Assembly (NCBI GenBank): GCA_947458775.1
Contig: CANGZX010000015.1
Coordinates: 1-9,175 of the forward strand
Reading direction: 5' to 3'
Source of the DNA: Sphingobacteriaceae bacterium
Lineage (GTDB): Bacteria; Bacteroidota; Bacteroidia; Sphingobacteriales; Sphingobacteriaceae
Length of the DNA stretch: 9,175 bases
Positions 1-5,815 of this stretch are shown here, in pieces. Below the pieces are notes generated by a model. The model was not told the origin of the DNA and searched no databases. It saw only the letters and a program-made list of their open reading frames with translations. Every line of letters begins with the position of its first letter. Within the stretch, counting starts at the first letter, position 1. The translations under genes were made by a program, and so were the position numbers.

Positions 1-1
1 A

Positions 2-343
2 CTAAAACTTCAAGCCGATTTAGCTCCTGTTTGGGAAGAATGTAAAGCCTTTTTTGATAGCAAAACTTCGCTTACGGGTGCGGCATATTACCACGAAATT
101 GTACGCATTGCCGAGCGGTATGGCTGGTTGTTTGGCAGCGAAATTGGCGGCCATATTATCGGAAAATTTCCGCACGAACGCTTAGAAAAAGAGGTGAAAG
201 ATCATTACATCCACCGCGATAACCACACCGATTTATTTGCTAAAGATGCATTGGGAAATGTTAGAAATTGGATATTAGAAATTCACTTAATAAACCCCAA
301 AAGAGAGTTTGGGGGATTTTTTGAGCAGTTGTTAACGGTGTAA
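2..343 (+). CDS. M24 family metallopeptidase (Xaa-Pro aminopeptidase-like), C-terminal part
   Basis: Only the last 113 residues are visible; the frame is open from base 2 and the gene begins outside the window. The segment is the C-terminal half of a pita-bread fold M24 peptidase, a cytoplasmic metal-dependent enzyme that removes N-terminal residues or cleaves dipeptides. Visible family marks are GGHIIGKFPHE (visible residues 49-59; His51 fits the metal-binding His), WILEIHL (Glu93) and GGFFEQLL (Glu108); the two Glu fit the last metal ligands. The two upstream Asp ligands would lie outside the window. A TTG at 128 is not a credible start, because the homology continues upstream of it. The gene converges on maf and their coding ends overlap by 12 bases. 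A terminator-like hairpin lies inside its final codons. Substrate preference cannot be judged from this fragment. Confidence 0.85.
   Translation, partial: LKLQADLAPVWEECKAFFDSKTSLTGAAYYHEIVRIAERYGWLFGSEIGGHIIGKFPHERLEKEVKDHYIHRDNHTDLFAKDALGNVRNWILEIHLINPKREFGGFFEQLLTV
295..322. terminator. Terminator-like hairpin inside the end of the M24 gene
   Basis: CCCCAAA (295-301) and TTTGGGG (308-314) form a perfect 7-bp stem around a 6-base AGAGAG loop. On the plus strand it is followed by GA and six T (317-322). On the minus strand the stem starts 17 bases after the maf stop and is followed by TTTATT, a weaker U-tract. I infer that it ends the minus-strand maf operon. It could also act on the plus strand, where the T run lies about 20 bases before the M24 stop codon. 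The same bases encode conserved M24 residues (NPKREFGGFF), so chance is possible. Confidence 0.45.
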
Positions 344-901
344 TTTCACCAACTCTTCGTATAAACGGTGCGTAGGCAAGCCCACCACATTGGTATAAGA
401 GCCTACTATTTTTTCAATGCCCACCAAACCTATCCATTCTTGAATGCCATAAGCGCCTGCCTTGTCCATAGGTTGTCCGGTAGCAATATAATGCTGTATT
501 TGCTCGGGTGTGAGAGGCTTAAAATGCACTTCCGATTTTTCGTAAAAAGAATGCAATTGGTGGTCTTTTAACAAACAAACTCCGGTAATTACTTCATGTT
601 TACGGCCAGATAATTGCGAAAGAATTTCAAAAGCATGAGCAGCATCATCGGGTTTGCCTAAAATTTGCCCATCAATTACTACCAAGGTATCTGCCGTAAT
701 AACCACTTCGCCCATTGTATCTTCATCAAAAGCTTTGGCTTTTTTTTCGGCGATATAAACCGCTACTTCCTCGGGGCTCAAATGCTCGGGGTAGCTTTCA
801 TCTACTTCTTTGAGTACCACCCTAAATTCGAGGCCTAAAAGCGCTAATAATTCTTGCCTTCGTGGCGATTTAGAGGCTAAAATAAGTGGAGGAAAATTCA
901 T
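332..901 (-). CDS. maf: Maf family nucleoside triphosphate pyrophosphatase (dTTP/UTP type)
   Basis: This 189-residue protein has the usual Maf length. Maf proteins are cytoplasmic enzymes that hydrolyse non-canonical or excess nucleoside triphosphates to monophosphate and pyrophosphate. Visible motifs are LASKSPRRQELL at residues 8-19 (nucleotide-binding Ser and Arg), ADTLV at 70-74 with the likely catalytic Asp71, LGKP at 81-84 (Lys83), and AGAYGIQ at 148-154. The last motif is typical of the YhdE-like subgroup acting on dTTP, UTP and modified pyrimidines, rather than the YceF/m7GTP subgroup; the subgroup call rests on recalled family knowledge. The ATG lies 2 bases after the kdsC stop, so it is the last gene of the fdx-iscX-kdsC-maf run. 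Its final codons overlap the convergent M24 gene by 12 bases. Confidence 0.93.
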   Translation of the reverse strand: MNFPPLILASKSPRRQELLALLGLEFRVVLKEVDESYPEHLSPEEVAVYIAEKKAKAFDEDTMGEVVITADTLVVIDGQILGKPDDAAHAFEILSQLSGRKHEVITGVCLLKDHQLHSFYEKSEVHFKPLTPEQIQHYIATGQPMDKAGAYGIQEWIGLVGIEKIVGSYTNVVGLPTHRLYEELVKLHR

Positions 902-903
902 GA

Positions 904-1419
904 TTAGGCTTTTGCAGAAGGATCTTCATCGGCCCACAGGCCTTGTACTTTTAATACTTTTTCAATCACATCGCGAACGCAACCTTGGCCACCTTTTACA
1001 GGAGAAATATAGGCCGAAATGGCTTTAATCTCTTCGGCAGCATCTGCGGGGCAAGTAGGCAAACCTACGAGTTGCATTACCGGATAATCGGGCACATCAT
1101 CGCCCATGTATAAAATCTGATCAGCCGATAAGTCGTAGGCTAACAAAAATTCTTCGAACTTTTCTGTTTTATGTTCTACGCCCAAATACACATCGCTAAT
1201 GCCCAAGCTGGTTAAACGGCTTACAATACTTTGCGAACGACCGCCGGTAATAATGGCAATCTTAAAGCCTCTTTTTACGGCTAGTTGTAAGGCATAGCCA
1301 TCTTTAATGCTAAATCGACGTAATTGCTCCCCACTTTCGGTTACCAATACGGTACCATCGGTAAGCACACCGTCAACATCAAAAACAAAAGCAGTTATTT
1401 GAGAAAGCTTGGCTAGCAT
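904..1419 (-). CDS. kdsC: 3-deoxy-D-manno-octulosonate 8-phosphate phosphatase (KdsC-like HAD)
   Basis: This 171-residue HAD-superfamily phosphatase has the size of KdsC, a cytoplasmic tetramer that removes phosphate from KDO-8-P during lipopolysaccharide inner-core synthesis. HAD motif I is FVFDVDGVLTDG (Asp14 and Asp16), motif II is IITGG (Thr58), motif III is Lys84 in VEHKTEKF, and motif IV is MGDDVPDYPVM (Asp107, Asp108, Asp111). The C-terminal KGGQGCVRDVIE resembles the Gly-rich tail that closes over the neighbouring active site in KdsC proteins. There is no cap domain beyond the small insert, as expected for a C0-type HAD enzyme. The ATG lies 3 bases after the iscX stop and the gene ends 2 bases before maf, so co-transcription is likely. 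Related short HAD phosphatases act on other sugar acids, so KDO-8-P is probable but not proven. Confidence 0.88.
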   Translation of the reverse strand: MLAKLSQITAFVFDVDGVLTDGTVLVTESGEQLRRFSIKDGYALQLAVKRGFKIAIITGGRSQSIVSRLTSLGISDVYLGVEHKTEKFEEFLLAYDLSADQILYMGDDVPDYPVMQLVGLPTCPADAAEEIKAISAYISPVKGGQGCVRDVIEKVLKVQGLWADEDPSAKA

Positions 1420-1422
1420 GAT

Positions 1423-1665
1423 TTATTGGTTATCACGCCATTCGTACACCCAAGCCGATTGAATTTGCTCTAAATGGCCTTCGTTACATTCTTCACGGGT
1501 GCCTGCAAATGCGGGTAAGCTGAGCACCCACTCTATCAATTCGGTAAAACGAATGCGGTAAATTTTAGACTCGGTAAATTCGTCGCCAAATTTCTCGTAT
1601 AAGCCCATCGCAATGTCTTCGTAATCGTTCCAATGAATGGGTAGGGCGTATTTATCTTGTATCAT
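1423..1665 (-). CDS. iscX: IscX family Fe-S assembly protein
   Basis: This 80-residue acidic protein matches the small IscX (YfhJ) fold: an HWNDYEDIAMGLYEKF start, an RFTELIEWVLSLPAF core, and a C-terminal helix ending near AWVYEWRD. IscX binds the cysteine desulfurase IscS and iron, and tunes Fe-S cluster assembly in a frataxin-like way. Compared with the 66-residue E. coli protein as I recall it, this one has about eight extra N-terminal residues and a few more in the loop before RFTEL. The order fdx-iscX is the same as at the end of the proteobacterial isc operon, which supports the call. It starts 2 bases after the fdx stop. No iscS, iscU or hscAB lies in the window. Confidence 0.85.
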   Translation of the reverse strand: MIQDKYALPIHWNDYEDIAMGLYEKFGDEFTESKIYRIRFTELIEWVLSLPAFAGTREECNEGHLEQIQSAWVYEWRDNQ

Positions 1666-1667
1666 AA

Positions 1668-2000
1668 TTAGTGTCCTAAAAATTGGCTTTGATCGGGCAA
1701 GGTTACTTCAATATCGCCATCAATGGCTACGCATTGGCAACCCAAACGTGAAGTAATGTGTGGATTTACCGCACGATCAATAAAATCTTCTTCTTTATCA
1801 GATATTTCTTGCAAAGAATCCATGCCCTTATTCACATAAATGTGGCAGGTACTGCATCCGCATACGCCACCGCAATTGTGTTGTAGCTCAATACCGTGAT
1901 CCATGCATACATCCAGTACCGATTCGCCTTTGGCAATATGCAGTTCTACGGGCTCTTTTCCGGCTTCCTCGAAATTAATTTTAATGTTAAAAATGCTCAT
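1668..2000 (-). CDS. fdx: ISC-type [2Fe-2S] ferredoxin
   Basis: This 110-residue adrenodoxin-type ferredoxin is a soluble electron carrier that supplies electrons for Fe-S cluster assembly. Cluster ligands are Cys43, Cys49, Cys52 and Cys88, spaced C-x5-C-x2-C-x35-C, the spacing I recall for E. coli Fdx. Cys47 matches the extra non-ligand Cys that lies near the cluster in ISC ferredoxins. HNCGGVCGCSTCH (41-53) and SRLGCQC (84-90) are characteristic. The next gene, iscX, is its classical partner. The ATG at 2000 is supported by the MSIFNIKINFE start seen in related proteins and by a promoter box ending only 7 bases upstream, which would give a leaderless transcript. Confidence 0.93.
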   Translation of the reverse strand: MSIFNIKINFEEAGKEPVELHIAKGESVLDVCMDHGIELQHNCGGVCGCSTCHIYVNKGMDSLQEISDKEEDFIDRAVNPHITSRLGCQCVAIDGDIEVTLPDQSQFLGH

Positions 2001-2007
2001 TTCGGTG

Positions 2008-2034
2008 CAAAAATACTAAAATTAGCTTGGCAAA
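2008..2034 (-). promoter_or_regulatory. Bacteroidota-type promoter for fdx-iscX-kdsC-maf
   Basis: Reading the minus strand, TATTTTTG (2015-2008) matches the TAnnTTTG -7 consensus exactly. A TTTG (2034-2031) could serve as the -33 box, but the 15-base spacing is shorter than the usual 17-23. The box is followed by CACCGAA and then the fdx ATG, so the start of transcription should fall at or next to the ATG. The region lies in the only sizeable gap (44 bases) in this gene block. Confidence 0.5.
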
Positions 2035-2044
2035 TAAGGGGCAA

Positions 2045-2803
2045 TTATAAATTGACTATGCTTTGACTTAGCAAACGGTAGATTTCCTGTAATTGTGGTT
2101 GTTCTTTCAAGAAATCAAGATGTTTTTGGAGTATTTTTTCATCCTTACGAATAGCCGGACCAGTTTGTACTTCGCTAGGTAAGGCTTGTTGTACTTTCGC
2201 TGCAGTTTCTGCTATGAGGGGCCGTAAATAATCGAATGAAATGCCTTTGCTTTCTAGCAATTGTTCAGCTATGGCGTATAAGTGGTTGCTAAAATTGCAA
2301 GCAAATACAGCGGCTATATGCAGCACCAAACGTTGCTCCGAAGTCATTTGTATAATTTTGGGCGATAGTTTATGTGCTAGCGCTTCAAGCTGCTTGGCTA
2401 TTTCGGGCGAAGAGGCCTCAACTGCAATGGGTACTTGGCTAAAATCAACCGTTTTATCGAAAGAAAAAGTTTGCAAGGGGTATAAAACTCCGTAATTAGT
2501 ACTTGCAGATTTCAGCACATCCATAGCTGTAGAACCCGAGGTATGCAAGACTATTTTATCGCCTAAATCTAATTGATCAACTAACCCAAGAATAGCATCA
2601 TCTTTCACAGAGATGATGTATACATCGGCATTTTTTGTTAATTCGGCCAACTCACTTATGGCCTTGGCATGTACCTGCATCGCAAGGGTTTGCGCATGTT
2701 CCAGCGTAGGGCTATATACTTGTGCAACGGGTATGCCCGCATTATGCAGGGCTTTGCCAATTTGTGTAGCTACTTTACCACTTCCCAACAATACGATATT
2801 CAT
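2045..2803 (-). CDS. Rossmann-fold DUF2520 protein (predicted NAD(P)-dependent oxidoreductase)
   Basis: This 252-residue protein has two parts. The N-terminal Rossmann domain opens with MNIVLLGSGKVATQIG (GxGxxA nucleotide-binding loop at 7-12) and ends near GVLYPLQTFS (105-114). The helical DUF2520 domain, from about residue 130, carries the conserved LHIAAVFACNFSNHLY (161-176) and TGPAIRKD (214-221) blocks. The architecture resembles 6-phosphogluconate and pyrroline-5-carboxylate reductases, so a cytoplasmic reductase or dehydrogenase is likely, but I know of no established substrate. The ATG lies 2 bases after the ccmF stop, so it is probably co-transcribed with ccmEF. The fdx promoter follows. 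Its position between cytochrome maturation and Fe-S/LPS genes does not by itself tell its role. Confidence 0.85.
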   Translation of the reverse strand: MNIVLLGSGKVATQIGKALHNAGIPVAQVYSPTLEHAQTLAMQVHAKAISELAELTKNADVYIISVKDDAILGLVDQLDLGDKIVLHTSGSTAMDVLKSASTNYGVLYPLQTFSFDKTVDFSQVPIAVEASSPEIAKQLEALAHKLSPKIIQMTSEQRLVLHIAAVFACNFSNHLYAIAEQLLESKGISFDYLRPLIAETAAKVQQALPSEVQTGPAIRKDEKILQKHLDFLKEQPQLQEIYRLLSQSIVNL

Positions 2804-2805
2804 GC

Positions 2806-5250
2806 TTAAGCGGTTTTAAGTTCTTTACGTCTACGCAAAATAGCCAAGAAAAAGCCAATGGTCATGAGTATGGTACCACCCCATAAAAAATTAATATAAG
2901 GGAAAACGATGGCTTTTAATACAATCCATTTTTTCTCAGCTGGAGGGCGTTGTAGAACGGTTAATTCGAGGCTATTGTTTTGAGGTTTAATATTGGTAAA
3001 ACGCAGTTTTAATCCCAAGTCTTCTATGGTTTTGCCAAAATCGTATACATTTCCATCTTTTATAACAAATACGGGATCAACCACTTGTGTTTTAGCTTTT
3101 GATAGTACTTCCAAGCTAAGTGCTACCGATACATCGCTTGAGTTTAATGGCATATTGTTTATATGAACACCTTTTTTAATTGCTTTTACCACAATTTTAG
3201 CGTCACGCACAGCAATGGTATCTCCTAACTTTACGGTATAAATGGTAGGTTTCCCAAAATCTTCCTCTTCGCTATGGCCTTCATGTGCTTCGTGTGTAGC
3301 TTCTTCTTTTAAAGGCACGCTGCTTACATGCGTATAAATATCTTTCCAGAGGTAATGGCGGGTATCTGGCGAAGCAATGATTTGACGCATTTTAACATTT
3401 TGCTGCGCATTGGGGTACAAATCGAAATTCTCGGTTATTTTAGCCGTTTTAGGGTCAATTACCTTATAGTTTACTCTGTACAAGGTATTTGGCCCACTTA
3501 CCGAATCGCCCAAATACGTAACGGTATACTTGTCCATTTTTATGGGCTCATTTAAATATAAAATGATGTTTTCTCGTGGATTATTATCCTTAGCAAACTC
3601 TTGCCCAAAACCAATTCCAGAATTATTTACAGAAATAACTTTATTTGTAGCTGCTGCAACCATCGCTCCTATCAATAAAAATCCGAAGCCTATGTGTGCT
3701 AGGGCTGAACCCGCTAATTTCCACTTACCCAACACCGCATCGTATAAAATACCAGCATTACACACCACAGAAAATATGGAGCTAAACATGAGCAACATAA
3801 ACATGGGGTTGGTATAAATACCGGCAATGTAGCCTGCAAAACCACTTAATAGGGCAGCAATAAGTGCTACTCGGCCCAACTGAACATAAAATGAACGGAT
3901 ATCTGTTTTCTTGTATTTAAGAAACTGACTAAACCCAGAAATGAATGCCACAACCAAGGCAAAAGGCAATTGCCACTTATTATAATGTGCAATTACTTGA
4001 GTTGGTGGGGCAATTTCTGTACCGAAAACCTTATTGAATACAGGGATAGATGTAGTTGCCAAAACTTGCAAGCAGGCTAAACCGAGCACTACAGCCCCAA
4101 CAAATAACCAAAACTCACGTGAGTATGTTTCTTCTTCTTTTACAGAAAAAGGCATGTATTTCCAGCGCTTTATAACCAGTATAAAGACAATGAGTTTAAA
4201 CACGCCTATATATACGAGCAATTGCCAGAACATACCTAAATCGGTAAATGAATGTACAGAGGTTTCGCCTAAAATACCGCTTCGTGTTAAAAAGGAAGCG
4301 TATAATACCAATACAAAACTTACGAGCGTAAGAAAAGTGGCAGTAAAATAGGCTTGTCCCGAATGTTTGTAGGCTAATAAAACGTGTACGCCAGCAATAA
4401 GTGTAATCCAAGGAATGAGGGATGCATTTTCTACCGGATCCCAAGCCCAAAAACCACCGAAATTGAGCGCTTCGTATGCCCAAAAGGACCCCATAATAAT
4501 ACCGGCTCCCAATACCATTACGGCAAATAATGCCCAAGGCAAGGCTACGCTAATCCACTCGGTATAACGTTTTTGCCACAAGCCTGCTAGGGCATAAGCA
4601 AAGGGAACAATCATAGAGGCAAAGCCTAAGAATAAAGTGGGTGGATGTATAACCATCCAATAGTTTTGAAGTAATGGGTTGAGGCCATTCCCATCGGCTA
4701 CCATGCTTAAATAATCTGGACGGGCAAAAATAGGGGCCTGTACAGCATCTCTCAATAAAATGAAGGGTGAACTACCTACACGAATACCTAAAATTTCGAC
4801 CCCTAACAACATAGAAGCCAAGAATGTTTGCGATAGCATGACCACCGCCATTACGGGAGGCTCCCAGGTTTTTGCTCTAAAAACTAAAACAAAACCTAAA
4901 ACGGATTGCCAAAAAGTCCAGAGCCAAAAACTACCCTCTTGCCCTTCCCAGAAACAAGAAATAATGTAATAAACGGGCAAAGCTTTTGAAGAGTGCGCCC
5001 AAGCATAATGGTACTCAAAAAGATGATTGTAAATTATATAAAATAAACAGGTACCAATACCAATAATGGCCATTAAATTCACGAAATAGGCCGATCGAGC
5101 AATTTTTAACCACGAGCCATCGGGCTTATCTTTTATAGTTTCGAAATAATAACTGAGAGTAGCTAATAGAGCCGCAGCAAAAGATAATACAACAAAAAAC
5201 TGACCTAATTTACCCGGCCAAAGGTGTTCGCCAATAAAAACAGTATCCAT
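2806..5250 (-). CDS. ccmF: Cytochrome c haem lyase subunit CcmF
   Basis: This 814-residue polytopic membrane protein is longer than the roughly 650-residue proteobacterial CcmF as I recall it. CcmF takes haem from holo-CcmE and helps attach it to apocytochrome c on the outer face of the cytoplasmic membrane. About fifteen hydrophobic segments are visible, the last at about 778-805. The tryptophan-rich haem-handling motif is GGFWAWDPVENAS (265-277). Four His match the expected ligands: His202 in IHPPTLFLGF, His289 in GVHVLL, His333 in SVHSFT and His519 in LAHIGFG. A large hydrophilic, presumably periplasmic domain (about 540-775) precedes the last membrane segment and contains a His/Glu-rich stretch (653-663). 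The full set of motifs argues against CcsA/ResC of System II. The ATG follows the ccmE stop by 3 bases. Confidence 0.95.
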   Translation of the reverse strand: MDTVFIGEHLWPGKLGQFFVVLSFAAALLATLSYYFETIKDKPDGSWLKIARSAYFVNLMAIIGIGTCLFYIIYNHLFEYHYAWAHSSKALPVYYIISCFWEGQEGSFWLWTFWQSVLGFVLVFRAKTWEPPVMAVVMLSQTFLASMLLGVEILGIRVGSSPFILLRDAVQAPIFARPDYLSMVADGNGLNPLLQNYWMVIHPPTLFLGFASMIVPFAYALAGLWQKRYTEWISVALPWALFAVMVLGAGIIMGSFWAYEALNFGGFWAWDPVENASLIPWITLIAGVHVLLAYKHSGQAYFTATFLTLVSFVLVLYASFLTRSGILGETSVHSFTDLGMFWQLLVYIGVFKLIVFILVIKRWKYMPFSVKEEETYSREFWLFVGAVVLGLACLQVLATTSIPVFNKVFGTEIAPPTQVIAHYNKWQLPFALVVAFISGFSQFLKYKKTDIRSFYVQLGRVALIAALLSGFAGYIAGIYTNPMFMLLMFSSIFSVVCNAGILYDAVLGKWKLAGSALAHIGFGFLLIGAMVAAATNKVISVNNSGIGFGQEFAKDNNPRENIILYLNEPIKMDKYTVTYLGDSVSGPNTLYRVNYKVIDPKTAKITENFDLYPNAQQNVKMRQIIASPDTRHYLWKDIYTHVSSVPLKEEATHEAHEGHSEEEDFGKPTIYTVKLGDTIAVRDAKIVVKAIKKGVHINNMPLNSSDVSVALSLEVLSKAKTQVVDPVFVIKDGNVYDFGKTIEDLGLKLRFTNIKPQNNSLELTVLQRPPAEKKWIVLKAIVFPYINFLWGGTILMTIGFFLAILRRRKELKTA

Positions 5251-5253
5251 ATT

Positions 5254-5655
5254 TTAGCTTTGTTGTGCAGTAGATTTTACTTCTACTTGATCTTTATTGT
5301 ATTTTGAAGGACATTTCATCAAAATTTTAGATGCATGAAACTCCTCACCCACCATTTTTCCAGTTAAAACAATTTGCTCTGAACGTTCAAAATCTTGCGG
5401 TTTAGTACCCGTAAAAACAATTTTACATTCAGTGCCCTTGTTATCTTTTACATAAAATGAAAAATAATTGGCATCTTTTTTCGGATTATAAACCATATCC
5501 TTTGCCAAATCTAAACGACCAACCACGTGTAATTCGGCTGCGGAGTCTTTCGCGTCGTTAAAACTTCCATAGGTACTAGAATCGGCATAGGTAGAAATAA
5601 TTACACCAATGGCTACGGCAATAATACCTATTAAAAGAATGGCACTTTTTTTCAT
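5254..5655 (-). CDS. ccmE: Haem chaperone CcmE, Cys variant (CxxxY)
   Basis: This 133-residue protein has one N-terminal membrane anchor (about residues 5-22) followed by an OB-fold domain facing the periplasm: ELHVVGRLDL (41-50), FSFYVKDNKGTECKIVFTG (65-83) and IVLTGKMVGEEFHASKIL (95-112). CcmE accepts haem from CcmC and passes it to CcmF. In classical CcmE the haem is bound covalently through the His of an HxxxY motif. Here the equivalent place reads CPSKY (Cys115 to Tyr119), so Cys replaces His. Cys-type CcmE proteins are known from some archaea and Desulfovibrio. The gene begins a ccmE-ccmF-DUF2520 unit with a candidate promoter about 33 bases upstream of the ATG. Confidence 0.93.
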   Translation of the reverse strand: MKKSAILLIGIIAVAIGVIISTYADSSTYGSFNDAKDSAAELHVVGRLDLAKDMVYNPKKDANYFSFYVKDNKGTECKIVFTGTKPQDFERSEQIVLTGKMVGEEFHASKILMKCPSKYNKDQVEVKSTAQQS

Positions 5656-5687
5656 ACTAGCTGTATAATTAAGTCAAAATAGTGCTG

Positions 5688-5695
5688 CAAAAATA
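5688..5695 (-). promoter_or_regulatory. Candidate -7 promoter box for ccmE-ccmF
   Basis: On the minus strand TATTTTTG (5695-5688) matches TAnnTTTG exactly and is followed by CAGCAC, giving a predicted 5' leader of about 25 bases before the ccmE ATG. No clear TTTG is seen at -33; only T-rich sequence lies about 17-21 bases upstream. The rest of the spacer up to the gdh terminator is AT-rich and shows nothing else I can name. Confidence 0.4.
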
Positions 5696-5763
5696 AGGAT
5701 TATCCGAGGGAGAAAACGAATAATTATAGCTTTAATTCCTGAATTTTTACCCAAATTATACAC

Positions 5764-5797
5764 AAAAAAAGGGAAGCCGTAACCGGCTTCCCTTTTT
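5764..5797 (-). terminator. Intrinsic terminator of gdh
   Basis: A perfect 9-bp stem, GGGAAGCCG (minus strand 5792-5784) with CGGCTTCCC (5779-5771), encloses a 4-base loop. It is followed on the minus strand by seven T (5770-5764). Flanking A and T runs pair as well, extending the stem to 14 bp. The G of the stem lies 23 bases after the gdh stop codon. The symmetry would let it act on both strands, but no plus-strand gene is nearby. Confidence 0.9.
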
Positions 5798-5815
5798 AGA
5801 TGGAGTTGGCGGTAT

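Noticed and set aside
128..343. M24 fragment read as a separate 71-residue gene starting at TTG 128
   Set aside because: The same frame is open to base 2 and the upstream residues continue the M24 domain; it is one truncated gene.
2045..2803. DUF2520 protein read as pyrroline-5-carboxylate reductase (ProC)
   Set aside because: Only the Rossmann start is shared; the C-terminal half carries DUF2520 blocks (LHIAAVFACNFSNH, TGPA) rather than the ProC C-terminal domain.
4034..4351. Plus-strand open frame of 105 codons opposite ccmF
   Set aside because: It is antisense to conserved ccmF membrane segments, with no promoter or recognisable domain; a coding shadow.
4196..4537. Minus-strand open frame of 113 codons inside ccmF
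   Set aside because: It lies wholly within the conserved tryptophan-motif part of ccmF in another frame, and its translation resembles no family I know.
2806..5250. CcmF read as the CcsA/ResC haem lyase of System II
   Set aside because: The length, four CcmF-type His positions and the adjoining ccmE gene place it in System I.
5734..5745. Small palindrome AATTCCTGAATT in the gdh-ccmE spacer
   Set aside because: The arms are only 5 bp in AT-rich DNA and match no operator I recognise; likely chance.
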